From Albimonas pacifica (lineage in GTDB: Bacteria; Pseudomonadota; Alphaproteobacteria; Rhodobacterales; Rhodobacteraceae), in contig NZ_FOQH01000005.1 in the NCBI RefSeq assembly GCF_900113695.1, forward strand, positions 514,406 to 578,405: 64,000 nt of DNA, in the 5' to 3' direction. Position 1 is the stretch's first letter. Every line of letters begins with the position of its first letter. Under the pieces are notes generated by a model. That model saw only the letters and a program-made list of their open reading frames with translations. It did not search any database and was not told the origin of the DNA. Of this stretch, positions 34,540-43,284 are shown one piece after another. The position numbers and the translations under genes were made by a program.

Positions 34540-35577
34540 TCAGTCGGGCTGATAGCCCGCGATCATCCGGTGCAGGCCCAGCGCCGCGCCGGCGCAGATC
34601 GCGGCCAGCGTGACCGGCCCCGACCAGGCGAGCGTGGCGAAGCCCGAGAGGCCCTGGCCGATGGCGCAGCCCATCGCCACCACGCCGCCCACGCCCATCA
34701 GCGCCGCGCCGCCCACCTGGCGGCCCAGCTCGCGCGGGTCCTCGCAGGCCTCCCACCGGAAGCCGCCGCGGCGCAGGGAGCCCGCCAGCGCCCCGATCAC
34801 CACCCCCAGCACCGAGCCGACGGAGAACGAGGCGTCCGCCCCCGTGGAGGTCATCAGCCACAGGATCGTGCGCCCCACCGGCGCGGTGAAGGAGGGGCCC
34901 TCGACCGCCACCCCGCCGAGGCTCGCCCAGGCGAGCCAGGAGGTGGCGGCGAATCCCCAGGCGACCGCCAGCCCCGCGACCGCCGCCCAGGCGATCTGCG
35001 CCGGCGCCGCGCGCAGCGGCGCGTGCGTCAGCCCCCAGGCCAGCAGCGCAAGGCCGATGCCGAGCGCGACCGCGCCCGCCGGCAGGCCGGAGACGGAGGC
35101 GAGGACGCTCGCGATGTCCTGGGGCCCCTCGCTGGGCGACTGGGGGAACAGCGCCGCGCGCAGCGGCGCGAGGGGGCCTGCGAGCGTCGCGAACCCCGCC
35201 ACCCCCATCACCGCCACCACCACCAGCGAGCGCGCGTCCCCGCCCCCCACGCGCACCAGCGCGCCGAAGCCGCAGTTTCCCGCCAGCGCCATGCCGTAGC
35301 CGAAGGTCAGCCCGCCCAGCACCGAGGCGAGCGGGTTCCAGGCGATGGCGCGATGGAAGGAGGCCGGGAGGTCGATCAGCCCCAGCCCCGCCAGCCCCTG
35401 CACCGAGAGGACGGCGACCCCCAGCGTCACCCCCCACATCCGCAGCCGGGTGCGGTCGCGGCCGAACAGGGCGTGCTCCAGCGCGCCCAGGGTGCAGAAA
35501 TTCCCCAGCCGGGCCGCGAGCCCGAGCGCAATGCCGCCCAGCAGCCCCGCCAGGGCCGCAAGCGTCTCGTAACCCAT
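34540..35577 (-). CDS. YeeE/YedE (TsuA-type) sulfur transporter
   Basis: A 345-residue polytopic membrane protein. The three cysteines used by thiosulfate transporter TsuA are present in the expected contexts: GNFC (Cys28), LAGNCGFG (Cys102) and AMGCAIGQGLSG (about Cys310). Thiosulfate or another sulfur-containing ion is therefore the expected solute. It lies 23 nt from the end of soxR on the same strand, so it probably belongs to the soxSR transcript. A second family member lies at the far end of the sox cluster. Confidence 0.88.
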   Translation of the reverse strand: MGYETLAALAGLLGGIALGLAARLGNFCTLGALEHALFGRDRTRLRMWGVTLGVAVLSVQGLAGLGLIDLPASFHRAIAWNPLASVLGGLTFGYGMALAGNCGFGALVRVGGGDARSLVVVAVMGVAGFATLAGPLAPLRAALFPQSPSEGPQDIASVLASVSGLPAGAVALGIGLALLAWGLTHAPLRAAPAQIAWAAVAGLAVAWGFAATSWLAWASLGGVAVEGPSFTAPVGRTILWLMTSTGADASFSVGSVLGVVIGALAGSLRRGGFRWEACEDPRELGRQVGGAALMGVGGVVAMGCAIGQGLSGFATLAWSGPVTLAAICAGAALGLHRMIAGYQPD

Positions 35578-35600
35578 CGTCTCCTCCCCTGCGGAGGGTC

Positions 35601-35990
35601 TCAGCCCTCTTCGTCAGGTCGCCGGTAAAGCCGGTTCAGCAACGTCACGATCTCGGCCGCCTTGGGGTCGAGGATCGAGTAGAAGATCGCCTGGCCCTCG
35701 CGCCGGGCCTGCACCAGCCCCTCGAGCCGCAGGCGGGCGAGCTGCTGGGAGACGGCGGCCTGGCGGGTCTCGAGCAGGGCCTCGAGCTCAGTCACGCTCT
35801 TCTCGCCGCCGATCAGGTGGCACAGGATCTGCAGGCGGCCCTCATGGCCCAGCGTCTTCATCAGCTGGGCGGCCTCCTCGGCGCAGGCGACGACGTCGCG
35901 GACCGAGGGGGCGGGGGGCGAGACGGCGGCCGGGGGCTCCGCCTCGGTCCGGAACATCGCGCCGGAGCGCGGCAGGGTCGCGTCGGTCAC
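35601..35990 (-). CDS. soxR: ArsR family sox regulator SoxR
   Basis: A 129-residue ArsR-type winged HTH repressor. TELEALLETRQAAVSQQLARLRLEGLV spans the recognition region in overlapping segments, and GQAIFYSI is the wing. Relatives (SoxR, SqrR, BigR) sense sulfane sulfur with two cysteines. Cys57 (LQILCHL) matches the first, but the C-terminal helix reads LLNRLYRRPDEEG without the usual second Cys; another Cys, Cys36, lies near the N-terminus. The GTG start overlaps the soxS stop (GTGA). The predicted targets are the soxS-soxV and soxW-soxX gaps. Confidence 0.88.
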   Translation of the reverse strand: MTDATLPRSGAMFRTEAEPPAAVSPPAPSVRDVVACAEEAAQLMKTLGHEGRLQILCHLIGGEKSVTELEALLETRQAAVSQQLARLRLEGLVQARREGQAIFYSILDPKAAEIVTLLNRLYRRPDEEG

Positions 35991-36394
35991 TCGGTCGCCT
36001 CCGCCAGCATCTGGTCGAGCAGGCCCCAGAAGAAGGCCTCGCCCGCATAGCCCTCGATCCGGCCGGCCTCCCGTCCGTCGCGCAGCAGCACGAAAGTGGG
36101 GGTGAAGACCGCCGGTCGGCTCAGTCCCACACCCTCGGGCAGGGGGGCGTGGATGTCGAGGCGGCGCAGGGGCGCGGCCCGGCCCGCCTCGGTGCGCGGG
36201 TAGATCGGCGCGATCTCCGCGTCCCAGCGGCGGCACCAGGCGCAGCCGGGCGTCTCGAACATCAGCAGCGACAGCGACGGCGCGGCCCGCGCCCGCACGG
36301 CCGAGACCGCCCCCGCGGCGACCAGGCCGGCGAGCAGGGCGCGGCGCGACGGGGTCGCGCCGGGAGCGGTGTTCCACAGTCTGCGAATGTGCAT
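35987..36394 (-). CDS. soxS: Periplasmic thioredoxin-like SoxS
   Basis: A 135-residue thiol-disulfide protein with an RR-containing signal sequence (SRRALLAG) and the redox motif CAWC (Cys51, Cys54) after FETPG. A cis-Pro region (VFTPTFVLLRD) completes the thioredoxin fold. SoxS keeps the SoxY carrier cysteine reduced in other Sox systems. It is divergent from soxVW, which supply it with electrons, and is transcribed with soxR. There is no good SD before ATG 36394; the messenger may be leaderless or start further upstream. Confidence 0.87.
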   Translation of the reverse strand: MHIRRLWNTAPGATPSRRALLAGLVAAGAVSAVRARAAPSLSLLMFETPGCAWCRRWDAEIAPIYPRTEAGRAAPLRRLDIHAPLPEGVGLSRPAVFTPTFVLLRDGREAGRIEGYAGEAFFWGLLDQMLAEATE

Positions 36395-36423
36395 TGACGA
36401 CTCATAGGGATATCGAGATATAC
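36394..36423 (+). promoter_or_regulatory. Promoter of soxVW with overlapping operator
   Basis: TTGACG (36394-36399), 17 nt spacing, then GATATA (36417-36422) make a good sigma-70-type promoter directed at soxV. The A+T-rich imperfect palindrome GGGATATCGAGATATAC (36407-36423) covers the spacer and the -10 element. It shares a TATAT/TCGAT-like core with the soxX upstream region, which suggests SoxR binding. Confidence 0.6.
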
Positions 36424-36476
36424 AGTAGAACGCTGCCGGTCGGCGGGCAAGCAGGACCATGGGAGGGGTCCGGCGG

Positions 36477-37214
36477 ATGCTCCAGATCAGTTTCGGCGGC
36501 GCGGCGCTGGCGGGGCTCCTGTCCTTCCTGTCGCCGTGCATCCTGCCGATGACGCCCTTTTATCTCAGCTACATGGCCGGGCTCTCGATGCAGGAGCTGC
36601 GCGGCGACGGGCTGGTCGCGCCCGGGGCGCAGCGCCGGCTGATGGGCTCGGCGATCGCTTTCTCGCTGGGGGTCACGACGATCTTCGTGCTGCTGGGCCT
36701 GGGCGCCACCGCGGCGGGTCGGCTGTTCGTCGAGTGGCGCGAGCCCCTCTCCTACGTCGCCGCCGCGGTCCTGCTGGTCTTCGGTCTGCACTTTCTGGGC
36801 GTCGTGCGGATCCCGTTCCTCTACCGCGAGGCGCGGGTGCACAGCGCCTCGGACCCTTCGGGCGTGGCCGGGGCCTATGTGATGGGCCTCGCCTTCGGCT
36901 TCGGCTGGACGCCCTGCGTCGGCCCGGCGCTGGCGGCGATCCTGATGGTGGCCGCGGGCATGGACGAGGTCTGGCGCGGCGGCCTGCTGCTGCTGGTCTA
37001 CGGGCTGGGCATGACCGCGCCCTTCGTGATCGCGGCCCTCTTCGCGCGGCCGTTCCTGGGCTGGGTCGCGCGCAACCGCCGCTGGCTGGGCGTCGTGGAG
37101 AAGGCGATGGGGGCGATGCTGATCGTCTTCGCGCTGCTGATCGCAACGGGCTCGGTGAACCGCATCGCCGAGTTCCTGCTGGACCATTTCGACTGGAGCG
37201 CGACGCTCTCCTGA
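36477..37214 (+). CDS. soxV: CcdA-like membrane electron carrier SoxV
   Basis: A 245-residue six-helix membrane protein of the CcdA/DsbD family that passes electrons from cytosolic thioredoxin to the periplasm. The paired cysteines are in FLSPCILPM (Cys21) and GWTPCVGPA (Cys147). Start 36477 is preferred because GGGAGGGG lies about 8 nt upstream; an earlier ATG at 36459 lies too close to its AGGA. It is followed after 17 nt by soxW, its normal partner. Confidence 0.9.
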   Translation: MLQISFGGAALAGLLSFLSPCILPMTPFYLSYMAGLSMQELRGDGLVAPGAQRRLMGSAIAFSLGVTTIFVLLGLGATAAGRLFVEWREPLSYVAAAVLLVFGLHFLGVVRIPFLYREARVHSASDPSGVAGAYVMGLAFGFGWTPCVGPALAAILMVAAGMDEVWRGGLLLLVYGLGMTAPFVIAALFARPFLGWVARNRRWLGVVEKAMGAMLIVFALLIATGSVNRIAEFLLDHFDWSATLS

Positions 37215-37231
37215 GCGTCGGGGAGGACCTG

Positions 37232-37786
37232 ATGATCCGCGCCGCATTCTTCGCCCTCGCCGCCCTGCTGGCGCTGCCGGCCGCGGCCTCGCCGGTGGGC
37301 GACGACGGCCTGCACAAGCCCGACTGGCTGCGCGAGACCTTCAAGGATCTGCGCGAGGACCTGGCCGAGGCGACCGCCGAGGGCCGGCGCCTGCTGATCC
37401 TCGTCGAGCAGCGCGGCTGCATCTACTGCGCGAAGATGCACGAGGAGGTCTATCCGCGGCCCGAGATCGACGCGCTGATCCGCGAGAAGTTCTTCGTGGT
37501 GCAGATCAACATGTTCGGCGCCTCGGAGGTCACCGACCTCGACGGGGAGGTGCTGACCGAGAAGCAGGCCGTGCGCCGCTGGGGCGTGGTGTTCACGCCC
37601 ACGCTGATCTTCCTGCCGGAGGAGGCGGGGGAGGACGTCACGGCCGCCCAGGCCGCCGTGGTCTCGATGCCCGGCGCCTTCGGGCCGGCGACGACAGAGG
37701 CGCTGCTGAACTGGGTGCTCGAGCACGGCTACGAGGGCGACGAGCTGTTCCAGGAATACCTCGCGCGGCGGCTGGCGGGGAACTGA
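37232..37786 (+). CDS. soxW: Periplasmic thioredoxin SoxW
   Basis: A 184-residue secreted thioredoxin-fold protein with a signal peptide (cleavage near PAAAS) and the redox motif CIYC (Cys63, Cys66) within EQRGCIYCAKM. GVVFTPTLIF holds the cis-Pro. SoxW receives electrons from SoxV in the periplasm. ATG 37232 follows GGGAGGAC. It is transcribed with soxV; a separate control region lies before soxX. Confidence 0.9.
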   Translation: MIRAAFFALAALLALPAAASPVGDDGLHKPDWLRETFKDLREDLAEATAEGRRLLILVEQRGCIYCAKMHEEVYPRPEIDALIREKFFVVQINMFGASEVTDLDGEVLTEKQAVRRWGVVFTPTLIFLPEEAGEDVTAAQAAVVSMPGAFGPATTEALLNWVLEHGYEGDELFQEYLARRLAGN

Positions 37787-37887
37787 GGCGCAGGTCGGGG
37801 AAATCGTAAATGCAGATAACCATATATTCGATTGAAACTCGGCCAGCGCGGCGATAACCTTACGGGAAGAAGATCAGGGAGGATCGG
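37787..37887 (+). promoter_or_regulatory. soxX upstream control region
   Basis: A 101-bp gap before the main sox operon. It contains an A+T-rich island (CATATATTCGATTGAAA, from 37821) in otherwise very GC-rich DNA. ATATATTCGATTG resembles the operator overlapping the soxV promoter. AGGGAGGAT just before ATG 37888 is the SD of soxX. Confidence 0.5.
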
Positions 37888-38367
37888 ATGACTCGGATCG
37901 CAGGGATGCTCGCAACGGGGCTCGCCGCGACGCTGGCCTGTGGGATGGCGTGGGCGGAGACGGCGCCCGGGGCGGTCCAGTACGACGAATACGGCGCCAT
38001 CGCCGCGTCGCTGACCGGCGCGCCGGGCGACCCGGGCGTGGGGGCCAAGGTGATGTCCTCCCGCGCGGAGGGGAACTGCGTGGCCTGCCACCAGGTCTCG
38101 GCGCTGGACGCGGACTTCCAGGGCAACGTGGGCCCGTCGCTCGACGGCGCCGCCGACCGCTGGTCGGAGGCGGAGCTGCGCGGGCTGGTGGCCGACGCCA
38201 AGCACACGTTCGAGGGCACGGTGATGCCGTCCTTCTACAAGACCGGCCCCTACATCCGCCCCGGCGACGCCTACACCGGCAAGGCCGCGAAGGGAGAGCT
38301 GCCCCCGATCCTGACCGCGACGCAGGTCGAGGACGTGGTCGCCTTCCTGATGACGCTGAAGGAGTGA
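37888..38367 (+). CDS. soxX: Sulfur oxidation c-type cytochrome SoxX
   Basis: A 159-residue monoheme cytochrome with a signal peptide (cleavage near AWAE). Heme is attached at CVACH (Cys64, Cys67, His68), and Met113 in GTVMPSFYK is the likely distal ligand. SoxX pairs with SoxA to form the SoxXA enzyme that joins thiosulfate to the SoxY carrier cysteine. It is the first gene of the soxXYZABCD operon. Confidence 0.95.
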   Translation: MTRIAGMLATGLAATLACGMAWAETAPGAVQYDEYGAIAASLTGAPGDPGVGAKVMSSRAEGNCVACHQVSALDADFQGNVGPSLDGAADRWSEAELRGLVADAKHTFEGTVMPSFYKTGPYIRPGDAYTGKAAKGELPPILTATQVEDVVAFLMTLKE

Positions 38368-38473
38368 CGGGCCGCGGGCCCGTGCGACGCATCCGGGCGG
38401 CGACGCCCGAACCAGGCAGGACGCCGCGGCGCCGCCGACTGATCAGGGCGCCCCGCGCCCGGGAGGACCGACG

Positions 38474-38893
38474 ATGAAACTGACGAGACGTGCGCTCCTG
38501 GCCTTCGGGGCCGGCGGGCTCGCCGCTGCGGCGCTGCCGTTCCGGGCGATGGCCAGGACCCTGGACGAGGCGATGGCCGCCTTTTCCGGCGGCGCCGCGC
38601 CCGCCGAGGGCGGGCTGACCCTGACCGCCCCCGAGATCGCCGAGAACGGCAACACCGTTCCCGTGACCGTCTCGGCCCCGGGCGCGGTCGAGATCGCGAT
38701 CTGGGCGGCGGGCAACCCCTCGCCCGACGTGGCGACCTTCCGGTTCGGGCCGGCGGCGGGGTCGCAGACCGCCTCGACGCGGATCCGGCTCGCCAAGACC
38801 CAGGACGTGGTGGCGATGGCGAAGATGGCCGACGGGTCGGTGGTGAAGGCGCAGGCGACCGTGAAGGTCACCATCGGCGGCTGCGGCGGCTGA
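38474..38893 (+). CDS. soxY: Sulfur carrier protein SoxY
   Basis: A 139-residue protein with a twin-arginine signal (TRRALLAF) and the C-terminal GGCGG swinging arm whose Cys137 carries the sulfur substrate. The body is an immunoglobulin-like fold with VSAPGAVEIAIWAAGNPSPDVATF segments. SoxZ, encoded 24 nt downstream, is its dimer partner and they are probably exported together. ATG 38474 follows GGGAGGAC. Confidence 0.96.
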   Translation: MKLTRRALLAFGAGGLAAAALPFRAMARTLDEAMAAFSGGAAPAEGGLTLTAPEIAENGNTVPVTVSAPGAVEIAIWAAGNPSPDVATFRFGPAAGSQTASTRIRLAKTQDVVAMAKMADGSVVKAQATVKVTIGGCGG

Positions 38894-38917
38894 GCGGACA
38901 GGCAGGAGGACAAGACC

Positions 38918-39244
38918 ATGGACGGTGTGAAGCCCCGCGTGAAGACCCCCAAGTCCGCCTCGGCCGGCGAGGTGGTGACCATCAAGACCCTGATCTCCCA
39001 CCCGATGGAATCCGGGCAGCGCAAGGACAAGGACGGCGCGGTCATCCCCCGCCAGATCATCAACCGCTTCACCTGCGAGCTGAACGGCGCGCTGGTGGTG
39101 GACGTGGCGATGGAGCCGGGCATTTCGACCAACCCCTACTTCGAGTTCGAAGCCAGGGTCGACGCCTCGGGCGAGTTCAGGTTCGCCTGGTACGACGACG
39201 ACGGCTCCGTCTACGAGGACGTGAAGCCGATCGAGGTCGCGTGA
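38918..39244 (+). CDS. soxZ: Sulfur carrier partner SoxZ
   Basis: A 108-residue Ig-like protein without a signal peptide. It matches SoxZ in length and in the segments PRVKTPKSASAGEVVTIKTL (residues about 6-25) and HPMESGQRKD. It forms the SoxYZ heterodimer and is thought to be co-exported with SoxY through Tat. AGGAGGAC precedes the ATG. Confidence 0.96.
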   Translation: MDGVKPRVKTPKSASAGEVVTIKTLISHPMESGQRKDKDGAVIPRQIINRFTCELNGALVVDVAMEPGISTNPYFEFEARVDASGEFRFAWYDDDGSVYEDVKPIEVA

Positions 39245-39314
39245 CCCGACCGGGCCGCCCGCACGGGCCCTGGGAGGGGGCGCGCGGGCGGTCCGACCGC
39301 AGGGAGGACACCCC

Positions 39315-40166
39315 ATGAAGAAGACCGCAACGGCCCTGGCCGCGCTTCTCGCGCTCGGCCTCGCGGGGTCGGCCGGCGCCGACCCTTCCGAGGACGCGGA
39401 GCTCTCGATCAACGGCGAGCCGCCGCTGATCACCCGCGCCCCCGCGCCCGCCCATCTCGAGGGCGCGCTGCCCGAGCTGATCTCGGGCTGGCTCTATCGC
39501 GACGAGGCCACCCGCGCGATGGAGATGGACGATTTCGACAACCCCGCCATGGTCTTCGTCGACCAGGGCCTGGACAGCTGGGCCGCGGTCGAGGGCTCGG
39601 CCGGCAAGTCCTGCGCCGCCTGCCACGGCGACATCGAAAGCCTGAAGGGCGTGCGCGCCACGACCCCGAAGCTGAACGCCGCGGGCGCGCTGTGGTCGGT
39701 CGAGGACTTCATCAACGACTGCCGCACCAACCGCATGGGGGCCGAGGCCTGGGGCTGGTCCTCGGACCCGATGCTGAACATGACCGCCGCGATCTCGGTG
39801 CAGTCGCGCGGCCTGCCGGTGGCGGTCGAGATCGACGGCCCCGCCGCGCCCTACTACGAGCAGGGCAAGGACATGTACTACACCCGCTACGGCCAGCTCG
39901 AGCTGAGCTGCGCCAACTGCCACGAGCAGAACAACGGCAACATGATCCGCGCCGACCACCTCAGCCAGGGGCACACCGCGGGCTTCCCGACCTACCGGCT
40001 GAAGAACGCGGGCCTCGTCTCGATCCACAACCGCTTCAAGGGCTGCATCCGCGACACCCGCGCCGAGACCTTCAATGAAGGCTCGGACGAGTTCCGCGCG
40101 CTCGAGCTCTACGTCGCCGCCCGCGGCATGGGCCTGGCGGTCGAGGGCGTGGCCGTCCGTCCCTGA
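39315..40166 (+). CDS. soxA: Diheme cytochrome SoxA
   Basis: A 283-residue diheme c-type cytochrome with a signal peptide (cleavage near AGAD). Heme motifs are CAACH (Cys100-His104) and CANCH (Cys199-His203). Cys136 (INDCRTN) and Cys244 (KGCIRDTR) are at the positions of the conserved cysteine heme ligands, the latter being the active-site one. With SoxX it catalyses oxidative attachment of thiosulfate to SoxY. Both hemes are kept, unlike monoheme SoxA forms. Confidence 0.95.
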   Translation: MKKTATALAALLALGLAGSAGADPSEDAELSINGEPPLITRAPAPAHLEGALPELISGWLYRDEATRAMEMDDFDNPAMVFVDQGLDSWAAVEGSAGKSCAACHGDIESLKGVRATTPKLNAAGALWSVEDFINDCRTNRMGAEAWGWSSDPMLNMTAAISVQSRGLPVAVEIDGPAAPYYEQGKDMYYTRYGQLELSCANCHEQNNGNMIRADHLSQGHTAGFPTYRLKNAGLVSIHNRFKGCIRDTRAETFNEGSDEFRALELYVAARGMGLAVEGVAVRP

Positions 40167-40304
40167 CGGGCGCGCCGCGTCCGCCGCACTCTCGACCCTG
40201 CGCGGCGGCCCCCGGGCCGCCGCCGATCCAGTCCCGACGCGACGGACCCCCTGCGGGTCCGCTCGGAAGACCTGCGCGCACGCGCCTTGAAGGAGCCTGA
40301 CCCG

Positions 40305-41996
40305 ATGATCTCACGCCGCGAATTCCTGCAGGCGGGCCTGGCGGCCTCGGCGCTGGTCGGGGCCTCGGGCTTCGGCGGCTGGTCGCGGCTCGCCGCCCAG
40401 CAGAGCCTGACGCAGGACCAGCTCCTGCAGTTCGACGACTTCGGCAACGTCACGCTGATCCACATCACCGACATCCACGCCCAGACGAAGCCGATCTGGT
40501 TCCGCGAGCCCTCGGTGAACCTCGGGGTCGGCGAGGCCAGGGGCCGCCCGCCGCATGTCACCGGATCGGAGTTCCTCGAGACCTTCGGGATCAAGCCCGG
40601 CTCGGCCGAGGCCTATGCGCTGACCTCGGAGGATTTCGTGGCGCTTGCGCGGGGCTACGGGCGGATGGGCGGGCTCGACCGGGTGGCGACGGTGGTGAAG
40701 GCGATCCGCGCCGCGCGCCCCGAGGCGCTGCTGCTCGACGGCGGCGACACCTGGCACGGCTCGTTGGTCTCGCTGGAGACGCGGGGCCAGGACATGGTCG
40801 ACGCGATGAACCTGCTGGGCGTCGAGGCGATGACCTCGCACTGGGAATGGACCTTCGGCGCCGAGCGCGTGAAGGAGATCGTCGAGACGCTCCCGTTCCC
40901 GTTCCTGGGCGCCAACATCTTCGACGTCGAGTGGGACGAGCCCGCCTTCGAGCCCTACGCGATCTTCGAGCGCGGCGGCGCCAGGGTCGCGGTGATCGGC
41001 CAGGCCTTCCCCTACATGCCCGTCGCCAACCCCAGGTGGATGTTCCCCGGCTACTCCTTCGGGATCCGGCAGGAGCGGATGCAGGAGATGGTCGACGAGG
41101 TGCGCGCCGAGGGCGCCGACCTGGTCGTGTGCCTCTCGCACAACGGCTTCGACGTCGACCACAAGATGGCGGGGCAGGTCTCGGGCATCGACGTGATCCT
41201 CTCGGGCCATACCCATGACGCGATCCCCGAGCCGGTGCTGGTCGGCGAGACCATCATCATCGCCTCGGGCTCCAACGGCAAATTCGTCTCGCGGGTCGAT
41301 CTCGACGTGCGCGACGGCCGGATGATGGGGTTCCGCCACAAGCTGATCCCGATCTTCTCGGACGTGATCGCGCCGGACGCCGAGATGGCCGCGCTGGTCG
41401 ACGGCCACCGCGCGCCCTTCAAGGCCTCGCTGGAGGAGGTGGTGGGGCGGACCGAGAGCCTCCTCTACCGGCGCGGCAACTTCAACGGGACCTGGGACGA
41501 CGTGATCTGCGACGCGATCCGCTCCGAGCGGGACGCCCAGATCGCGCTTTCCCCCGGCGTGCGCTGGGGCCCGACCCTGCTGCCGGGCGACCCGATCACC
41601 CGCGAGGACATCCACAACGTCGCCTCGATGACCTACGGCCGGTGCTACCGCACCGAGATGACCGGCGAGACGCTGAAGACGGTCATGGAGGACGTGGCCG
41701 ACAACATCTTCAACACCGACCCCTACTACCAGCAGGGCGGCGACATGGTTCGCGTCGGCGGCATGAGCTACCGCATCGACGTCTCCGCGCCCATGGGCTC
41801 GCGGATCTCGGACCTGGCGCTGAGCGACACCGGCGAGGCGCTCGAGGCCGGGAAATCCTACACGGTCGCCGGCTGGGCCTCGGTCAACGAGGGGACCGAG
41901 GGCCCGCAGATCTGGGACGTCATCGAAAGCCACATCCGCAAGCTGGGGACCGTGAACCGGCCCCCCTCCGACACCGTCACGGTCGTCGGCGCCTGA
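40305..41996 (+). CDS. soxB: Thiosulfohydrolase SoxB
   Basis: A 563-residue dimanganese hydrolase that releases sulfate from SoxY-bound sulfonate. It has a Tat signal (SRREFLQ) and the metallophosphatase-type motifs HITDIHAQTKP, LLDGGDTWHGS, SHWEWTFG, CLSHNGFD and LSGHTHDAIPEP. The last third is the 5'-nucleotidase C-terminal-like domain. Start 40305 is chosen because AAGGAG (40290-40295) is correctly spaced and MISRREF gives a Tat signal; a frame opening 18 nt earlier lacks an SD. A 138-nt gap follows soxA. Confidence 0.96.
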   Translation: MISRREFLQAGLAASALVGASGFGGWSRLAAQQSLTQDQLLQFDDFGNVTLIHITDIHAQTKPIWFREPSVNLGVGEARGRPPHVTGSEFLETFGIKPGSAEAYALTSEDFVALARGYGRMGGLDRVATVVKAIRAARPEALLLDGGDTWHGSLVSLETRGQDMVDAMNLLGVEAMTSHWEWTFGAERVKEIVETLPFPFLGANIFDVEWDEPAFEPYAIFERGGARVAVIGQAFPYMPVANPRWMFPGYSFGIRQERMQEMVDEVRAEGADLVVCLSHNGFDVDHKMAGQVSGIDVILSGHTHDAIPEPVLVGETIIIASGSNGKFVSRVDLDVRDGRMMGFRHKLIPIFSDVIAPDAEMAALVDGHRAPFKASLEEVVGRTESLLYRRGNFNGTWDDVICDAIRSERDAQIALSPGVRWGPTLLPGDPITREDIHNVASMTYGRCYRTEMTGETLKTVMEDVADNIFNTDPYYQQGGDMVRVGGMSYRIDVSAPMGSRISDLALSDTGEALEAGKSYTVAGWASVNEGTEGPQIWDVIESHIRKLGTVNRPPSDTVTVVGA

Positions 41997-42024
41997 TCCC
42001 TTTGACCAAGGAGGACCTGACCGC

Positions 42025-43284
42025 ATGAGCGACGACAGCGACAAGGGACCCTCGCGCCGGGGCTTCCTCGGCGCCATGGCCGCGGGCGGCGCGCTCGCCG
42101 CCGGCGGCGCGCGCGCCGCGTCCGACCCGCTGATCACCGAGGTGCAGCCCTGGAACCAGCTGCTGGGCGAGGGCGTGGACGAAACCCCCTACGGCCTGCC
42201 GATCCGCTTCGAAAGCGACGTGGTGCGCCGCGACGTGCCCTGGCTGACCGCCGATCCGATCAGCTCGGTCAACTTCACCCCGATCCACGCCCTCGAAGGC
42301 ACCATCACCCCCCAGGGCTGCGCCTTCGAGCGGCACCACGCCGGCGCCATCGAGCTCGCCAAGCCCGACTACCGGCTGATGATCAACGGTCTCGTCGACC
42401 GGCAGATGGTCTTCACCTACGCGGACCTCGAGCGCTTCCCGCGCGAGACGCACGTCTATTTCATGGAATGCGCCGCGAACTCGGGGATGGAGTGGGCGGG
42501 CGCGCAGCTCAACGGCTGCCAGTTCACGCAGGGCATGATCCACAACATGGAATACGTGGGCGTGCCCGTGCGCCTGCTGCTCGAAGAGGCCGGCGTGAAG
42601 CCCGAAGGCAAGTGGGTGCTGGCCGAGGGCGCCGACGCCGCCGGCATGACCCGCTCGATCCCGCTGGAGAAGATGCTCGACGACTGCCTGGTGGCGTTCA
42701 AGGCCAACGGCGAGGCGCTGCGCAAGGAGCATGGCTATCCCGCCCGCCTGGTGGTGCCGGGCTGGGAGGGCAACATGTGGGTGAAGTGGCTGCGCCGACT
42801 GGAGGTGGGCGACGAGCCCTGGGAGCAGCGGGAGGAGACCTCCAAGTACACCGACGTGATGGCCGACGGCTCCGCCCGCAAGTGGACCTGGGTGATGGAC
42901 GCGAAGTCGGTGATCACCTCGCCCAGCCCGCAGGCGCCGATCACCCATGGCAAGGGGCCGCTGGTGATCACCGGGCTGGCCTGGTCGGGCCGGGGGACGA
43001 TCCGGCGGGTGGACGTGACCACCGACGGCGGGATCACCTGGCACGAGGCGCGGCTGTCCGGGCCGTCCTTCTCCAAGGCCCTGCACCGGTTCCATTTCGA
43101 CGTCGACTGGGACGGGTCGGAGATGATCCTGCAGTCGCGCGCGATCGACGATACCGGCTACGTGCAGCCCACCAAGGACCAGCTTCGCGCCTTCCGGGGC
43201 GAGAACTCGATCTACCACAACAACGGCATCCAGACCTGGCTCGTGATGCCGGACGGGAGGGTTGAGAATGTCGAGATTTCCTGA
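42025..43284 (+). CDS. soxC: Sulfane dehydrogenase molybdopterin subunit SoxC
   Basis: A 419-residue molybdenum enzyme of the sulfite oxidase family with a Tat signal (SRRGFLGAM). The cofactor-binding Cys149 lies in YFMECAANSG, and the dimerisation Ig-like domain is C-terminal (VDVTTDGGITWHEARL). With SoxD it oxidises the sulfane sulfur left on SoxY, so the cell should oxidise thiosulfate fully to sulfate without storing sulfur globules. Its end overlaps soxD by 17 nt. Confidence 0.96.
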   Translation: MSDDSDKGPSRRGFLGAMAAGGALAAGGARAASDPLITEVQPWNQLLGEGVDETPYGLPIRFESDVVRRDVPWLTADPISSVNFTPIHALEGTITPQGCAFERHHAGAIELAKPDYRLMINGLVDRQMVFTYADLERFPRETHVYFMECAANSGMEWAGAQLNGCQFTQGMIHNMEYVGVPVRLLLEEAGVKPEGKWVLAEGADAAGMTRSIPLEKMLDDCLVAFKANGEALRKEHGYPARLVVPGWEGNMWVKWLRRLEVGDEPWEQREETSKYTDVMADGSARKWTWVMDAKSVITSPSPQAPITHGKGPLVITGLAWSGRGTIRRVDVTTDGGITWHEARLSGPSFSKALHRFHFDVDWDGSEMILQSRAIDDTGYVQPTKDQLRAFRGENSIYHNNGIQTWLVMPDGRVENVEIS

